Of a stretch of 10,430 nt of DNA, positions 1 through 7,349 are shown in pieces. The stretch's first letter is position 1. Each line of letters begins with the position of its first letter. Location: NCBI GenBank assembly GCA_017538635.1, contig JAFYIM010000210.1:1-10430 (forward strand), given 5' to 3'. Position numbers and translations under genes: made by a program. The notes beneath the pieces were generated by a model. It had not been told where the DNA came from, did no database searches, and was given only the letters and a program-made list of their open reading frames with translations. The DNA comes from a bacterium (GTDB lineage Bacteria; UBA3054).

Positions 1-25
1 AGCTACCGGACTGCTCTACCCCGCG
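1..25 (-). tRNA. Initiator tRNA-fMet, 5' part (runs off left edge)
   Basis: The minus strand from 25 down to 1 begins CGCGGGGTAGAGCAG and continues TCCGGTAGCT. It matches bases 1-25 of bacterial initiator tRNA: acceptor strand CGCGGGG, U8-A9, D-stem GAGC, a D-loop with GG, and the returning D-stem GCT(C). A C at position 1, which leaves the 1-72 pair open, is the hallmark of formyl-methionine tRNA. The anticodon lies outside the window, so the identity rests on this 5' signature. It starts 7 nt after the ftsB-like stop codon, so it may be cut from the same transcript by RNase P. Confidence 0.85.
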
Positions 26-32
26 GCACTTG

Positions 33-296
33 TTATTCGAATTTGAAGATCAACTCGTTCGTTTTGCTAAGTCCGAAATTTTCCCTAGCGAACTTTTCGA
101 GGTAAAATTTGTCATATTTGAGGAGGTGCAGTTCCTTCTTGAGCTGCTCGTTCTCGATCCTTAATCTGGCGGCTTCCGCAGCTTTTTCCTTTTCCTTCTT
201 CTCAAGCTCCCTAAGCTCAACGCTGGCGGGCTGGAAGGTCAGGATCGCAAAGATCGCAAGGATCGTCAGGACCAGAAGTACGATGATGAAACGCAT
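33..296 (-). CDS. ftsB: FtsB/DivIC-like septum formation initiator
   Basis: This is a small bitopic division protein of 87 aa. FtsB/DivIC proteins join FtsL and FtsQ in the divisome and help activate septal peptidoglycan synthesis. Residues 1-21 form one hydrophobic membrane segment with a very short N-terminus. Residues about 27-60 are charged and heptad-like (ELRELEKKEKEKAAEAARLR), typical of the coiled coil. The C-terminus LKYDKFYLEKFARENFGLSK followed by NELIF matches the family ending (D..Y.E..AR...G...ELIF). Length is usual for the family. The start is ATG with AGAGG just upstream, slightly close. The stop is TAA. The gene has its own promoter at 321-349, and the tRNA-fMet begins 7 nt downstream. 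FtsB versus DivIC cannot be separated at this similarity. Confidence 0.85.
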   Translation of the reverse strand: MRFIIVLLVLTILAIFAILTFQPASVELRELEKKEKEKAAEAARLRIENEQLKKELHLLKYDKFYLEKFARENFGLSKTNELIFKFE

Positions 297-320
297 AACC
301 TCTTAAAATATGGTTTCAAT

Positions 321-349
321 ATGCTATCAGATACGCCTCTCAAAGTCAA
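321..349 (-). promoter_or_regulatory. Sigma70-type promoter for ftsB (and probably tRNA-fMet)
   Basis: On the minus strand, -35 TTGACT (349-344) and -10 TAGCAT (326-321) are separated by exactly 17 nt. They match the consensus at 5 of 6 and 4 of 6 positions. The predicted start near 314 gives a leader of about 17 nt before the ftsB ATG at 296. The -35 and the next two bases (TTGACTTT) are identical to those of the promoter at 8599-8627. Confidence 0.65.
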
Positions 350-351
350 GA

Positions 352-1548
352 CTAACCCAGGCGCGCGGCGATCGCATGAAGGAACTCCTCAGTATTAAGG
401 GCCTGCTTATACGGAAGCGTGGAAACAAGATAGAGATCCTTGGTCATATACCCTTCCTCGATAGTCTTGAGCGTGGCGGCTTCGAGTTTGTCGGCGAAGG
501 AGACCAGTTCCGTATTGCCGTCAAGCTCCCCTCTTTTCCTTAGCGCCCCGCTCCAGGCAAAGATCGTGGCGACCGAATTTGTCGAAGTCGTTTCGCCCTT
601 GAGATGCTTGTAGTAGTGACGCTGGACAGTGCCGTGGGCCGCCTCGTATTCGTAGGCGCCGCTGGGCGAGACCAGAACGGACGTCATCATGGCCAGACTT
701 CCGTAAGCCGTGGCTATGAGATCGGAGAAAACGTCGCCGTCATAGTTCTTGCAGGCCCAGATAAAGCCGCCTTCGGACCTGATGGCGCGGGCCACCGCGT
801 CGTCGATCAGCGTATAGAAGAAAGTGATCCCGGCCTTCTCGAATTTCTCTTTGTAAGAAGACGCGAAGATCTCGTTGAAGATATCCTTGAAGCGATGGTC
901 GTATTTCTTCGAGATGGTGTCCTTGGCGGCGAACCAGAGGTCTTCCTTCTTATACAGTGCGAACTCGAAGCAGGTCTTGGCGAAATTCTCGATGGAAGCG
1001 TCGGTGTTGTGGACGCCCTGGATGATGCCGCTGCCCTTGAATTCATGGATAATCTGGCGCGTTTCAGATCCGTCGGGACCGGTCACTATAAGCTCGGCCC
1101 TGGAACCGGCTGGAACGATCATCTCGCTGTTCTTGTAGATGTCGCCGTAGGCATGGCGCGCGATGGTTATGGGCTTTTTCCAGTTGGGAACGTACGGAAC
1201 GAGGCCTTTGACGAGGATGGGCGTTCTGAAGACCGTGCCGTCGAGGATAGCCCTGATGGTGCCGTTCGGGGAAGGCCACATTTTCGTAAGCGAATATTCC
1301 TTCACGCGGTCGGCGTTAGGCGTTATGGTCGCGCATTTAACGGCCACGCCGTACTTTTTGTTAGCCTCCGCGGCGTCTATTGTGACCTGGTCGCCGGTCT
1401 TTTCCCTGTTTTCCAATCCGAGGTCGTAGTATTCGCTCTTAAGCTCGATGTTGGGCAGGATAATGATGTCTTTGATGAGCTTCCAGATGATCCTGGTCAT
1501 CTCATCGCCATCCATCTCCACAAGGGGCGTTGCCATTTTGATCTTCAT
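352..1548 (-). CDS. icd: NADP-dependent isocitrate dehydrogenase, type II (eukaryote-like)
   Basis: This TCA-cycle enzyme oxidatively decarboxylates isocitrate to 2-oxoglutarate and makes NADPH in the cytosol. The 398-aa protein aligns from end to end with human-type homodimeric IDH rather than with the E. coli type. Near-identical blocks include [74 protein letters not shown] and [18 protein letters not shown]. The substrate-binding Ser and Arg residues (SPNGTIR, TVFR, ARHAYGD) and the metal-binding Asp residues (LIDD, NYDGD) are present. The RH pair after HGTV argues for NADP over NAD. ATG at 1548 is preceded by AGGAG with 6-nt spacing; Met5 is a possible alternative start. The stop is TAG. 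It follows the pilus genes, from which the hairpin at 1570-1599 separates it. Confidence 0.97.
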   Translation of the reverse strand: MKIKMATPLVEMDGDEMTRIIWKLIKDIIILPNIELKSEYYDLGLENREKTGDQVTIDAAEANKKYGVAVKCATITPNADRVKEYSLTKMWPSPNGTIRAILDGTVFRTPILVKGLVPYVPNWKKPITIARHAYGDIYKNSEMIVPAGSRAELIVTGPDGSETRQIIHEFKGSGIIQGVHNTDASIENFAKTCFEFALYKKEDLWFAAKDTISKKYDHRFKDIFNEIFASSYKEKFEKAGITFFYTLIDDAVARAIRSEGGFIWACKNYDGDVFSDLIATAYGSLAMMTSVLVSPSGAYEYEAAHGTVQRHYYKHLKGETTSTNSVATIFAWSGALRKRGELDGNTELVSFADKLEAATLKTIEEGYMTKDLYLVSTLPYKQALNTEEFLHAIAARLG

Positions 1549-1569
1549 TATGTTCTCCTCACTTCAAAG

Positions 1570-1599
1570 AAAAGGCCGCTCGCACATGAGCGGCCTTTT
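1570..1599 (-). terminator. Intrinsic terminator after pilC
   Basis: A perfect 12-bp stem (AAAAGGCCGCTC with GAGCGGCCTTTT) closes a 6-nt loop, 23 nt after the pilC stop. Read on the minus strand, the stem ends in TTTT and a further CTTT. It is symmetric, so it could stop transcription from either side, but no convergent gene is present. It ends only about 20 nt before the icd start, so icd needs either a promoter overlapping this element or read-through. I see no clear promoter for icd. Confidence 0.85.
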
Positions 1600-1622
1600 C
1601 ATTTTGAAACGGTTCCAAATTA

Positions 1623-2744
1623 TTAGACGCCGCCGACGCCTTTCAACATGGCGGTCATCGGCAGGAACATTGCGATAACGATGGTACCGACGATCAAGGC
1701 CAGGAAGACGATCAGCAACGGCTCGATGATGGAGGACAGGCTGTCCACCGCGGAGTCCACGTCGTCGTCGTAAGTATCGGCGATACGGAGAAGCATCGGG
1801 GCCATCGTGCCGGTTTCTTCACCGACGCTTAACATACCCGTTACCATGCCGTCGAAGATGCCGGACTCAGCCAGCGGTTCCGTAACGGATCCGCCCTCTT
1901 TGATGGAGGCGTGCACCTTGTTGATGACTTTGGCGACGACCAGGTTGCCCACAGCGTCTTTCACGATGTCGAGCGCCTGCAGAATGGGAACGCCGGCGTT
2001 AAGAAGCGTACCCAGGGTACGGGTGAAGCGGGCGATGATGGACTTTCTGATCAGGGTGCCGAAGACCGGGGCCGAGATGAGGAAGCGGTCGATCATGTAG
2101 GCGCCGCCTTTGGAACGCTTGAAGGCTTTCCAGAGCGTCACGATGACGAAGATGACAGCCGCAACGATGACAAGCTTGATCGGGCTCTTGAAAATATTGA
2201 CCAAACCGTGGGAAAGGTCGATAAGAGTCTGGGTGATCCAAGGCATCTTGTTGCCCTGCTGTTCGAACATGCCCTGGAATTTAGGAATGACGAAGACCAG
2301 CAAGAGCACGCAGACCAGCATGGCGATGGTCAAAATGACGATAGGATAGGTCATGGCGCCTTTCACGCGCTTTTTCAGTTTCTCACTCTTTTCGCTGAAG
2401 TCAGCCAGACGGTTAAGTACGGTCTCGATGACGCCGCCGGCCTCACCGGCTCTGACCATGTTGACGAAAAGGGCGTCGAAGACTTTCGGGAACTTGGAAA
2501 GGGAGTCCGAGAAGGTTTTGCCGCTTTCCACGCCGGCCACGACTTCTTTCAGAACGGCACCGAGCTGGGTTCCCGGGGGTTGCTGCTGCTGGAGAAGCCT
2601 GATACTTCTGACCAGGGGCAGACCTGCGTCGAGAAGCGTAGCCAGCTGACGCGTGAACAACGCGATGTCAGCAACAGTGGCCTTTTTCTGACCGCCGATT
2701 CGGATGTCACCGAATTTGCTTTTCTTTTTTGGAGCAGTGCTCAT
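1623..2744 (-). CDS. pilC: PilC/GspF inner-membrane platform protein of type IV pilus/T2SS
   Basis: This is the polytopic inner-membrane platform that couples the assembly ATPase to pilin or pseudopilin polymerisation. The 373-aa protein has two copies of the T2SSF domain, at residues about 27-150 and 236-358. Each opens similarly (LFTRQLATLLDAGLPLVRSI and FTRTLGTLLNAGVPILQALD) and contains the MVRAGEAGG / LSVGEETG motif. Hydrophobic segments lie at about 131-153, 188-205 and 340-362. It is somewhat short at the N-terminus compared with the usual roughly 400 residues. ATG has a strong GGAGG upstream. The stop is TAA. It lies 47 nt after pilB and is the last gene before the terminator at 1570-1599. 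PilC and GspF cannot be told apart here because no pilin or secretin gene is in view. Confidence 0.93.
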   Translation of the reverse strand: MSTAPKKKSKFGDIRIGGQKKATVADIALFTRQLATLLDAGLPLVRSIRLLQQQQPPGTQLGAVLKEVVAGVESGKTFSDSLSKFPKVFDALFVNMVRAGEAGGVIETVLNRLADFSEKSEKLKKRVKGAMTYPIVILTIAMLVCVLLLVFVIPKFQGMFEQQGNKMPWITQTLIDLSHGLVNIFKSPIKLVIVAAVIFVIVTLWKAFKRSKGGAYMIDRFLISAPVFGTLIRKSIIARFTRTLGTLLNAGVPILQALDIVKDAVGNLVVAKVINKVHASIKEGGSVTEPLAESGIFDGMVTGMLSVGEETGTMAPMLLRIADTYDDDVDSAVDSLSSIIEPLLIVFLALIVGTIVIAMFLPMTAMLKGVGGV

Positions 2745-2791
2745 GATTTCCTCCGATTTATGAAATCAATATTAATTGTAATTTTTCTTTA

Positions 2792-4486
2792 TTAACCGTG
2801 GGCGATGGTGCTGCGGCAGACTTCGGAAATGGTCGTGATGCCGCGTTTGATCTTCAGGATGCCGTCCTCGCGGAGAGAACGCATGCCGTGCTCTCGGCCC
2901 TTGTCGCGCAAAGCGGTCGCAGGCGCGCGGTCGTTGATCATGTCGCGCAGTTCGTCGTTGATCTCCAGCATCTCGTAGATGCCGGTACGGCCGCGGTAGC
3001 CGGAATTGTTGCAGTGCGGGCAGCCGGTGCCGCGGTAAAACTTGACGTCGCCGTAGGCGTCCGGATGCTGCGGGTCGAGTCTCTTCAGCTCTTCGGGAGT
3101 CGGAGTGTACTCTTCCTTGCAGAAGGGGCAGATCTTCCTAATGAGTCGCTGAGCCACGACGCACTGCAGGGTGGAGCCGATAAGGAAGGGCTCGGTACCC
3201 ATATCGATAAGACGCGTGATGGTCGTCGGCGCGTCATTCGTGTGCAAGGTGGAAAGCACCAAGTGTCCGGTCAAAGACGCCTGAATAGCTATCTGGGTGG
3301 TTTCCAAGTCACGGATCTCTCCGACCATGATTCGGTCGGGGTCCTGACGCAGAATGGAACGAAGGGATCTGGCGTAAGTAAGTCCGACCGCTTCGTTGAT
3401 CGGCACCTGGACTACGCCTTCCACGTCGTATTCCACCGGGTCTTCAGTAGTAATAACTTTCGATTCGATGTCGTTGATCCTGGCCAGGCAGGCGTAAAGC
3501 GTCGTCGTCTTGCCGCAGCCGGTAGGACCGGTCACCAGAACGATGCCGTTCGGCCTCAGAACGATCTCCGTCAGTTTCTCGCGGATGTCGTCTTCAAGAC
3601 CGAGGTTGCGCAGGTCGAGTTTGACCGCTTCACGGTCGAGGATTCGCACCACGACGGATTCGCCGAACATCGTCGGAAGAGTGGAAACGCGCAGGTCGAT
3701 CTGGCGGCCGGCAATGCGGGCCGTGATACGTCCGTCCTGAGGGAGACGGCGCTCAGCGATCTTAAGACCTGCCATAACTTTGATACGGGAAGCCAGAGCC
3801 GGAGCCAGAGATTTCGGCGGCGGAACGAGTTCGTAAAGCGAACCGTCCACACGGTAGCGGATCTTGAAGACGTCTTCGAAAGGTTCGAAGTGCACGTCGG
3901 AGGCGCCGTCCTTCACAGCCTGGACCAGTATGAGTTCAAGCAGCTTGACGACAGGGCCGCTCTGGGCCTGCGCGGAATTCTCGTCATCCGCCAGTTCTTC
4001 GGGGCGGAGAGCCGCCAGGTCGTTGATCAGTTCGTCCAAAGACTCGGCTTTCTTTCTATAGTATCCTTCCAGGACCGCCTCGATCTGGTCGTCGGTCGTC
4101 AGAGCGGGAGTGACGTCAACGCCCAAATTGTAGCGGATGGTATCGACGGCGGAAAGATTCTCAAGGTCCGCCATGGCGACGGAGACGGCGCCGTTTTCCT
4201 CGCGTTTGAAAGGAATGGCGCGGTAGAGTTCCGCGGAGGAAGGAGTGATGAGGTCTAAGACATCCTCGGGAATATGCTTGTAATCAAGGGAGACGAACGG
4301 CATGCCGTAAGCCATGGAAACGGCTTCGTGGATCTGCTCCGCCGTCGCGATGTTCTTCTGAGCCAGGACGACTTCGATGGGGACGCCGTTGGCCTGAGCT
4401 TCCTGCACGGCCTCGTTGATCTGTTCCTGAGTCGCCGTGCCCTGATCTATTAGCGCTTGACCTAAAGTTTCAATATCAAATGCCAT
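2792..4486 (-). CDS. pilB: PilB/GspE assembly ATPase (intact copy)
   Basis: This cytoplasmic hexameric AAA-like ATPase drives pilus or pseudopilus extension. The 564-aa protein has an N-terminal MshEN-type domain (about 1-145), a low-complexity linker (146-177), the N2 domain (178-300, with GASDVHFEP), and then the catalytic domain. Motifs are Walker A GPTGCGKTTT (320-329), Asp box TTEDPVEY (346-353), Walker B IMVGEIRD (386-393), and His box TGHLVLSTLHTND (406-418). Zinc cysteines are CPFC (453-456) and CPHC (489-492). Length is normal and all motifs are intact. The RLG-type arginine expected in MshEN c-di-GMP motifs is not evident (TLGQALIDQG). ATG has TAGGAG 8 nt upstream. It begins 14 nt after the stop of the upstream paralogous ATPase gene, so the two are co-transcribed. 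Confidence 0.95.
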   Translation of the reverse strand: MAFDIETLGQALIDQGTATQEQINEAVQEAQANGVPIEVVLAQKNIATAEQIHEAVSMAYGMPFVSLDYKHIPEDVLDLITPSSAELYRAIPFKREENGAVSVAMADLENLSAVDTIRYNLGVDVTPALTTDDQIEAVLEGYYRKKAESLDELINDLAALRPEELADDENSAQAQSGPVVKLLELILVQAVKDGASDVHFEPFEDVFKIRYRVDGSLYELVPPPKSLAPALASRIKVMAGLKIAERRLPQDGRITARIAGRQIDLRVSTLPTMFGESVVVRILDREAVKLDLRNLGLEDDIREKLTEIVLRPNGIVLVTGPTGCGKTTTLYACLARINDIESKVITTEDPVEYDVEGVVQVPINEAVGLTYARSLRSILRQDPDRIMVGEIRDLETTQIAIQASLTGHLVLSTLHTNDAPTTITRLIDMGTEPFLIGSTLQCVVAQRLIRKICPFCKEEYTPTPEELKRLDPQHPDAYGDVKFYRGTGCPHCNNSGYRGRTGIYEMLEINDELRDMINDRAPATALRDKGREHGMRSLREDGILKIKRGITTISEVCRSTIAHG

Positions 4487-4500
4487 AAGTTATTCTCCTA

Positions 4501-5619
4501 TTAGGCCTCGTCGACCGCGGTTATACGCAAGACTTCCTCAAGCGTCGTGATACCGCGCTCGGCCTTCTTAAGACCGTCCTCGCGCAGCGTGGCCATGCCG
4601 TTTTTACGAGCTTCGGCGCGAATTTCGTTCGCAGGCACGCACTCGTAGACCAGTCTGCGGATCGCGTCGTTCACGACCATGATCTCAAAGAGACCTTTAC
4701 GTCCTTTGTAGCCTGTGCCGTTGCAAACTTCGCAGCCGGCGCCGTGGATCCACTTGTGCGATTTGATGTATTCGTCGCTCAAATGCATCACTTTGCAGAC
4801 CTGAGGATCGGGAACGTATTCGCAGGCGCAGTTCTTGCAGACGGTACGGGCAAGACGCTGGGCCATGACGCCGATGACGGACGTGGCGACCAGGAAGGGT
4901 TTCACGCCCATATCGATCAAACGGGTAATGGCGGAAGGAGCGTCGTTCGTGTGCAGCGTCGAGAAGACCAGGTGTCCCGTCAGGGACGCCTGCGTCGCGA
5001 TCTCAGCCGTCACTCTGTCTCGAATCTCGCCGACCATGATGATGTTCGGGGCCTGACGCAAGATTGAACGGAGGGCGTGGCTGAACGTGAAGTTGATCTC
5101 GTCGTTCACCTGGACCTGGTTGATGCCGCCCAGCATGTATTCGACAGGGTCTTCCACGGTGATCAGCTTGACATCCGGCTTGTTCAGGAAGTTCAAGCAG
5201 CCGTAAAGCGTCGTGGTCTTGCCGGAACCTGTCGGGCCCGTGACCAGCAATACGCCGTTAGGCATGCTGATCAGATGACGGAAGGTGTTCTCGTCCTCAT
5301 CAAGGAAGCCCAGTTCGGATAGACCGAGCATCAGGGACGATTTGTCCAGAATACGCATGACCACTGATTCGCCGTGCGTTCCGGGGAGGTTCGAGACACG
5401 AAGGTCAAGTACCACCTTGTCAACTTTGAATTTAATACGGCCGTCCTGAGGGATCCTGCGCTCAGCCATGTTCATGCCGGACATAATTTTCAAACGCGAC
5501 ATGATGGGGCCCTGCAGTCTCTTCGGAGGCGATTCCATCTCTTTCAAAACGCCGTCGATGCGGTAGCGGATACGAATGCGTTTCTCAAGAGGCTCAATGT
5601 GAATATCGGAAGCGCGCAT
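4501..5619 (-). CDS. PilB/GspE-type ATPase, C-terminal part after an in-frame UGA
   Basis: This 372-aa frame carries the N2 and catalytic domains of a second PilB/GspE ATPase: RASDIHIEP (2-10), Walker A GPTGSGKTTT (128-137), Asp box TVEDPVEY (154-161), Walker B IMVGEIRD (194-201), His box TGHLVFSTLHTND, and zinc cysteines CKNC (261-264) and CEVC (296-299). The ATG at 5619 is only the first canonical start after the UGA. It has no ribosome binding site and would remove the first N2 helix (APIIRFVSAIITQAY), which is encoded in frame just upstream and aligns with GPVVKLLELILVQAV of the intact paralog. It is therefore very likely the second half of one gene with 5767-6216. RQAPN replaces the usual RQDPD before Walker B. 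The stop is TAA. Confidence 0.8.
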   Translation of the reverse strand: MRASDIHIEPLEKRIRIRYRIDGVLKEMESPPKRLQGPIMSRLKIMSGMNMAERRIPQDGRIKFKVDKVVLDLRVSNLPGTHGESVVMRILDKSSLMLGLSELGFLDEDENTFRHLISMPNGVLLVTGPTGSGKTTTLYGCLNFLNKPDVKLITVEDPVEYMLGGINQVQVNDEINFTFSHALRSILRQAPNIIMVGEIRDRVTAEIATQASLTGHLVFSTLHTNDAPSAITRLIDMGVKPFLVATSVIGVMAQRLARTVCKNCACEYVPDPQVCKVMHLSDEYIKSHKWIHGAGCEVCNGTGYKGRKGLFEIMVVNDAIRRLVYECVPANEIRAEARKNGMATLREDGLKKAERGITTLEEVLRITAVDEA

Positions 5620-5744
5620 GCGGTAGGCCTGGGTAATGATGGCGGAGACGAAACGAATGATCGGGGCTTCGTCCTCGCCCTCGCCGCCTGAAATGTTGCC
5701 TATTCCTTTCAGCGCTTCACTGTAATCCCCTTCTTCCGCTTCAC

Positions 5745-5769
5745 TGACAGCCGTTTCAAACTGCTGTCA
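5745..5769 (-). repeat. Inverted repeat (stem-loop) beginning at the in-frame UGA
   Basis: On the minus strand TGACAGC (5769-5763) pairs perfectly with GCTGTCA (5751-5745). Inside, after one A/G mismatch, GTT pairs with AAC around a TGA loop. The 5' arm starts with the internal stop codon itself. No U-tract follows, so it is not an intrinsic terminator. It lacks the apical GGU loop of a bacterial SECIS, and a hairpin that includes the stop codon would be melted while the ribosome decodes it. Confidence 0.6.
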
Positions 5770-6216
5770 GCGATAGTAAAGGTCTATGGCATTCTGGATG
5801 TCGATGGGGCCCGCAATGGCGGTCTCGACGGAGATGCCCTGAGTCTGGGGATTCTTGTTTAGTTCAACGGTCAGGTTATCTACTACGTCCACATCCATCG
5901 GGTTCACCATGCCGACCGTCAGCGTGTTCGCTTCCAGTTTGAAAGGCATGAGATGGTTTTTCCTGACGAATTCGCCGGGGACGCACTGGATTACTTCGGG
6001 GGGGATAGTGTTGTCGGAGAGTGTCACGGAAGGAACGGACAGATAGTCGACCAGGAAGGCGACCAGCTCTTCTTCCTTGATGACGCCGTCGAGGCACAGA
6101 AGCTCAAGCATTGTGTTGGCCCTGACGCCTAAGTTGTCGCGACACTTGTCAATATTCTCCTGTGTGATCTTGCCTTGCTCAAGCAAAATATCCAGAATAA
6201 GATCTTCAGATGCCAT
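5767..6216 (-). CDS. MshEN-domain N-terminal part of the same PilB/GspE gene, ending at UGA
   Basis: This 149-aa frame corresponds to the N-terminal regulatory (MshEN/T2SSE-N) domain of PilB/GspE ATPases. It has two helical repeats (ILDILLEQGKITQEN; MLELLCLDGVIKEEELVAFL), then LSVPSVTL, MPFKLEANTLTVGMVNPMDV and a final AIDLYYR. It ends at TGA exactly where the intact paralog reads YYR-K145-K. Translation continues in the same frame after the TGA as QQFETAVSEAEEGDYSEALK and then into the ATPase. ATG at 6216 has no convincing Shine-Dalgarno sequence, only an A-rich leader. It could yield a stand-alone domain, but the exact continuation argues for a single interrupted gene. Confidence 0.8.
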   Translation of the reverse strand: MASEDLILDILLEQGKITQENIDKCRDNLGVRANTMLELLCLDGVIKEEELVAFLVDYLSVPSVTLSDNTIPPEVIQCVPGEFVRKNHLMPFKLEANTLTVGMVNPMDVDVVDNLTVELNKNPQTQGISVETAIAGPIDIQNAIDLYYR

Positions 6217-6243
6217 AGTGTTTCTTGTTATTTTTAAGTGTTA

Positions 6244-6271
6244 GGCCCCTGGCGGTAAACCGCCGGGGGCC
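6244..6271 (-). terminator. Strong GC-rich hairpin after rplS, possible terminator
   Basis: Two 12-nt arms (GGCCCCTGGCGG and CCGCCGGGGGCC in plus-strand order) pair around a 4-nt TAAA loop, with a single C/A mismatch on the transcribed minus strand. It lies 11 nt after the rplS stop and 27 nt before the pilus ATPase start. The downstream sequence (TAACACTTAAAAATAAC) is A-rich rather than U-rich. Termination may thus be weak or factor-assisted, or the hairpin may protect the 3' end of the ribosomal transcript. Confidence 0.55.
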
Positions 6272-6282
6272 CAAAAGTACGC

Positions 6283-6636
6283 CTAGTTGGCGCGACGCTT
6301 TTCAGAGATCTTGGCGGCTTTGCCGACGCGGCCGCGCAGATAGTACAGCTTCGCACGGCGGACTGCGCCTTCTCTTACGACTTCCACGCTCACCACGTTC
6401 GGGGAGTTGACGGGATAAACGCGCTCAACGCCGACGCCGAAGGAGATCTTGCGGACCGTGAAGGTCTCGCCCGCGCCGCCGCCCTGACGGGCAATCACGA
6501 CGCCCTGGAAGACCTGGATGCGCTCTTTGTCGCCTTCACGGATCTTCTGATTCACCTTGACAGTGTCGCCAACGCGGAAAGGCACTAGGGCTTCCGCTCT
6601 TTTCTGGCCTTGGATTTTTTCGATCAAGTTACTCAT
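6283..6636 (-). CDS. rplS: Large-subunit ribosomal protein L19
   Basis: L19 is a 50S protein at the interface with the 30S subunit. The 117-aa product is standard in length and shows the family blocks [50 protein letters not shown] and [18 protein letters not shown]. It follows trmD by 29 nt, the usual order. The leader before ATG is almost pure A/U with no Shine-Dalgarno, so initiation probably depends on an unstructured A/U-rich site or on coupling to trmD translation. The stop is TAG. Confidence 0.98.
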   Translation of the reverse strand: MSNLIEKIQGQKRAEALVPFRVGDTVKVNQKIREGDKERIQVFQGVVIARQGGGAGETFTVRKISFGVGVERVYPVNSPNVVSVEVVREGAVRRAKLYYLRGRVGKAAKISEKRRAN

Positions 6637-6665
6637 AGTATTTTTTATTTTTGTTGTTTTTTCGA

Positions 6666-7349
6666 TTATTTTTCTTCCTGCGCTTTCTCCAAAAGTTCGG
6701 GGCGCCGCAGCTTCGTGAGTTCCAGCTGCTTAGCCCTTCTCCATTTGGCGATGAGCTGATGATTGCCGCTCAAAAGAACGTCCGGCACTCTCATCCCGCG
6801 GTATTCCTCGGGGCGGGTGTACTGGGGGTACTCGAGAAGACCGTCGCAGAACGAATCGTTCTCAGCGCTGTCTTCGTTTCCGAGCGTCCCCGGTATCAGT
6901 CTCGTCACGGTGTCAATAAGAACCATGGCGGCGACCGAACCGTTGCTGATGACGTAATCCCCTATCGAGATCTCCTCGTCCATGATGTCGCGCACTCTCT
7001 GGTCAACGCCTTCGTAATGTCCGCAGAGGATCATTATGTGGTCGCGTTTCGAAAGTTCGCAGGCAATTCCGTAGCCCAAGGGCCTGCCGCTGGGAGTAAG
7101 AAAGATCTTGTATGCGTCCCAGAGCGAAAGATCGTCCATGGCCTCGAAGATCGGCGCGGGCCCTATCAGCATTCCGGGGCCGCCGCCGTAAGGGGAATCG
7201 TCAACTGTGCGATGCCGGTCGTGAGTGTATTCGCGAAAGTCGTGAAGATTCACTTCCAGCAGCCCGCTTTCACTTGCTCTCCTTGCGATATTCTCTTTCA
7301 AATACGCTTCAAGGGAGCCTGGAAAAAGGGTCAGCACATCGATTTTCAT
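6666..7349 (-). CDS. trmD: tRNA (guanine-N1-)-methyltransferase
   Basis: TrmD is an AdoMet-dependent SPOUT methyltransferase that makes m1G37 next to the anticodon, preventing +1 frameshifting. From ATG at 7349 it is 227 aa ([11 protein letters not shown]). A TTG 12 nt upstream is in frame, but the family begins at [10 protein letters not shown]. Hallmarks are [51 protein letters not shown] with the conserved Arg, NDSF with the conserved Asp, YTRP and VLLSGNH. The usual GGELPA of the AdoMet-binding knot reads NGSVAA here. No Shine-Dalgarno is seen. The gene starts 27 nt after rpsP, with no rimM between them. The stop is TAA. Confidence 0.96.
   Translation of the reverse strand: MKIDVLTLFPGSLEAYLKENIARRASESGLLEVNLHDFREYTHDRHRTVDDSPYGGGPGMLIGPAPIFEAMDDLSLWDAYKIFLTPSGRPLGYGIACELSKRDHIMILCGHYEGVDQRVRDIMDEEISIGDYVISNGSVAAMVLIDTVTRLIPGTLGNEDSAENDSFCDGLLEYPQYTRPEEYRGMRVPDVLLSGNHQLIAKWRRAKQLELTKLRRPELLEKAQEEK

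Larger units (their letters stand above)
4501..6216 (-). pseudogene. Full-length PilB/GspE gene interrupted by one in-frame UGA (nonsense mutation, error or recoding)
   Basis: The whole frame from ATG 6216 to TAA 4501 has one internal stop, TGA at 5769-5767, and no frameshift. Read through, it gives 571 residues against 564 for the downstream paralog, and the linker from YYR to SD(I/V)H(I/F)EP is nearly equal in length (59 versus 57 residues after the disputed position). The paralog has Lys at this position, so an ancestral CGA (Arg) changed by one C-to-T step is a simple source. It is labelled pseudogene because the standard reading breaks the protein, but no other decay is visible. Confidence 0.6.

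Noticed and set aside
604..1626. Long plus-strand frame opposite icd
   Set aside because: It lies antisense to an unmistakable icd gene and has no recognisable domains; such mirror frames are common in GC-rich genes.
2798..4258. Long plus-strand frame (486 aa) opposite pilB
   Set aside because: It is antisense to a fully conserved ATPase gene, with composition like a mirrored frame.
5745..5769. Selenocysteine insertion at the in-frame UGA
   Set aside because: The hairpin lacks the GGU apical loop of a bacterial SECIS, the paralog has Lys rather than Cys at this position, and the position lies at the start of a linker, not an active site.
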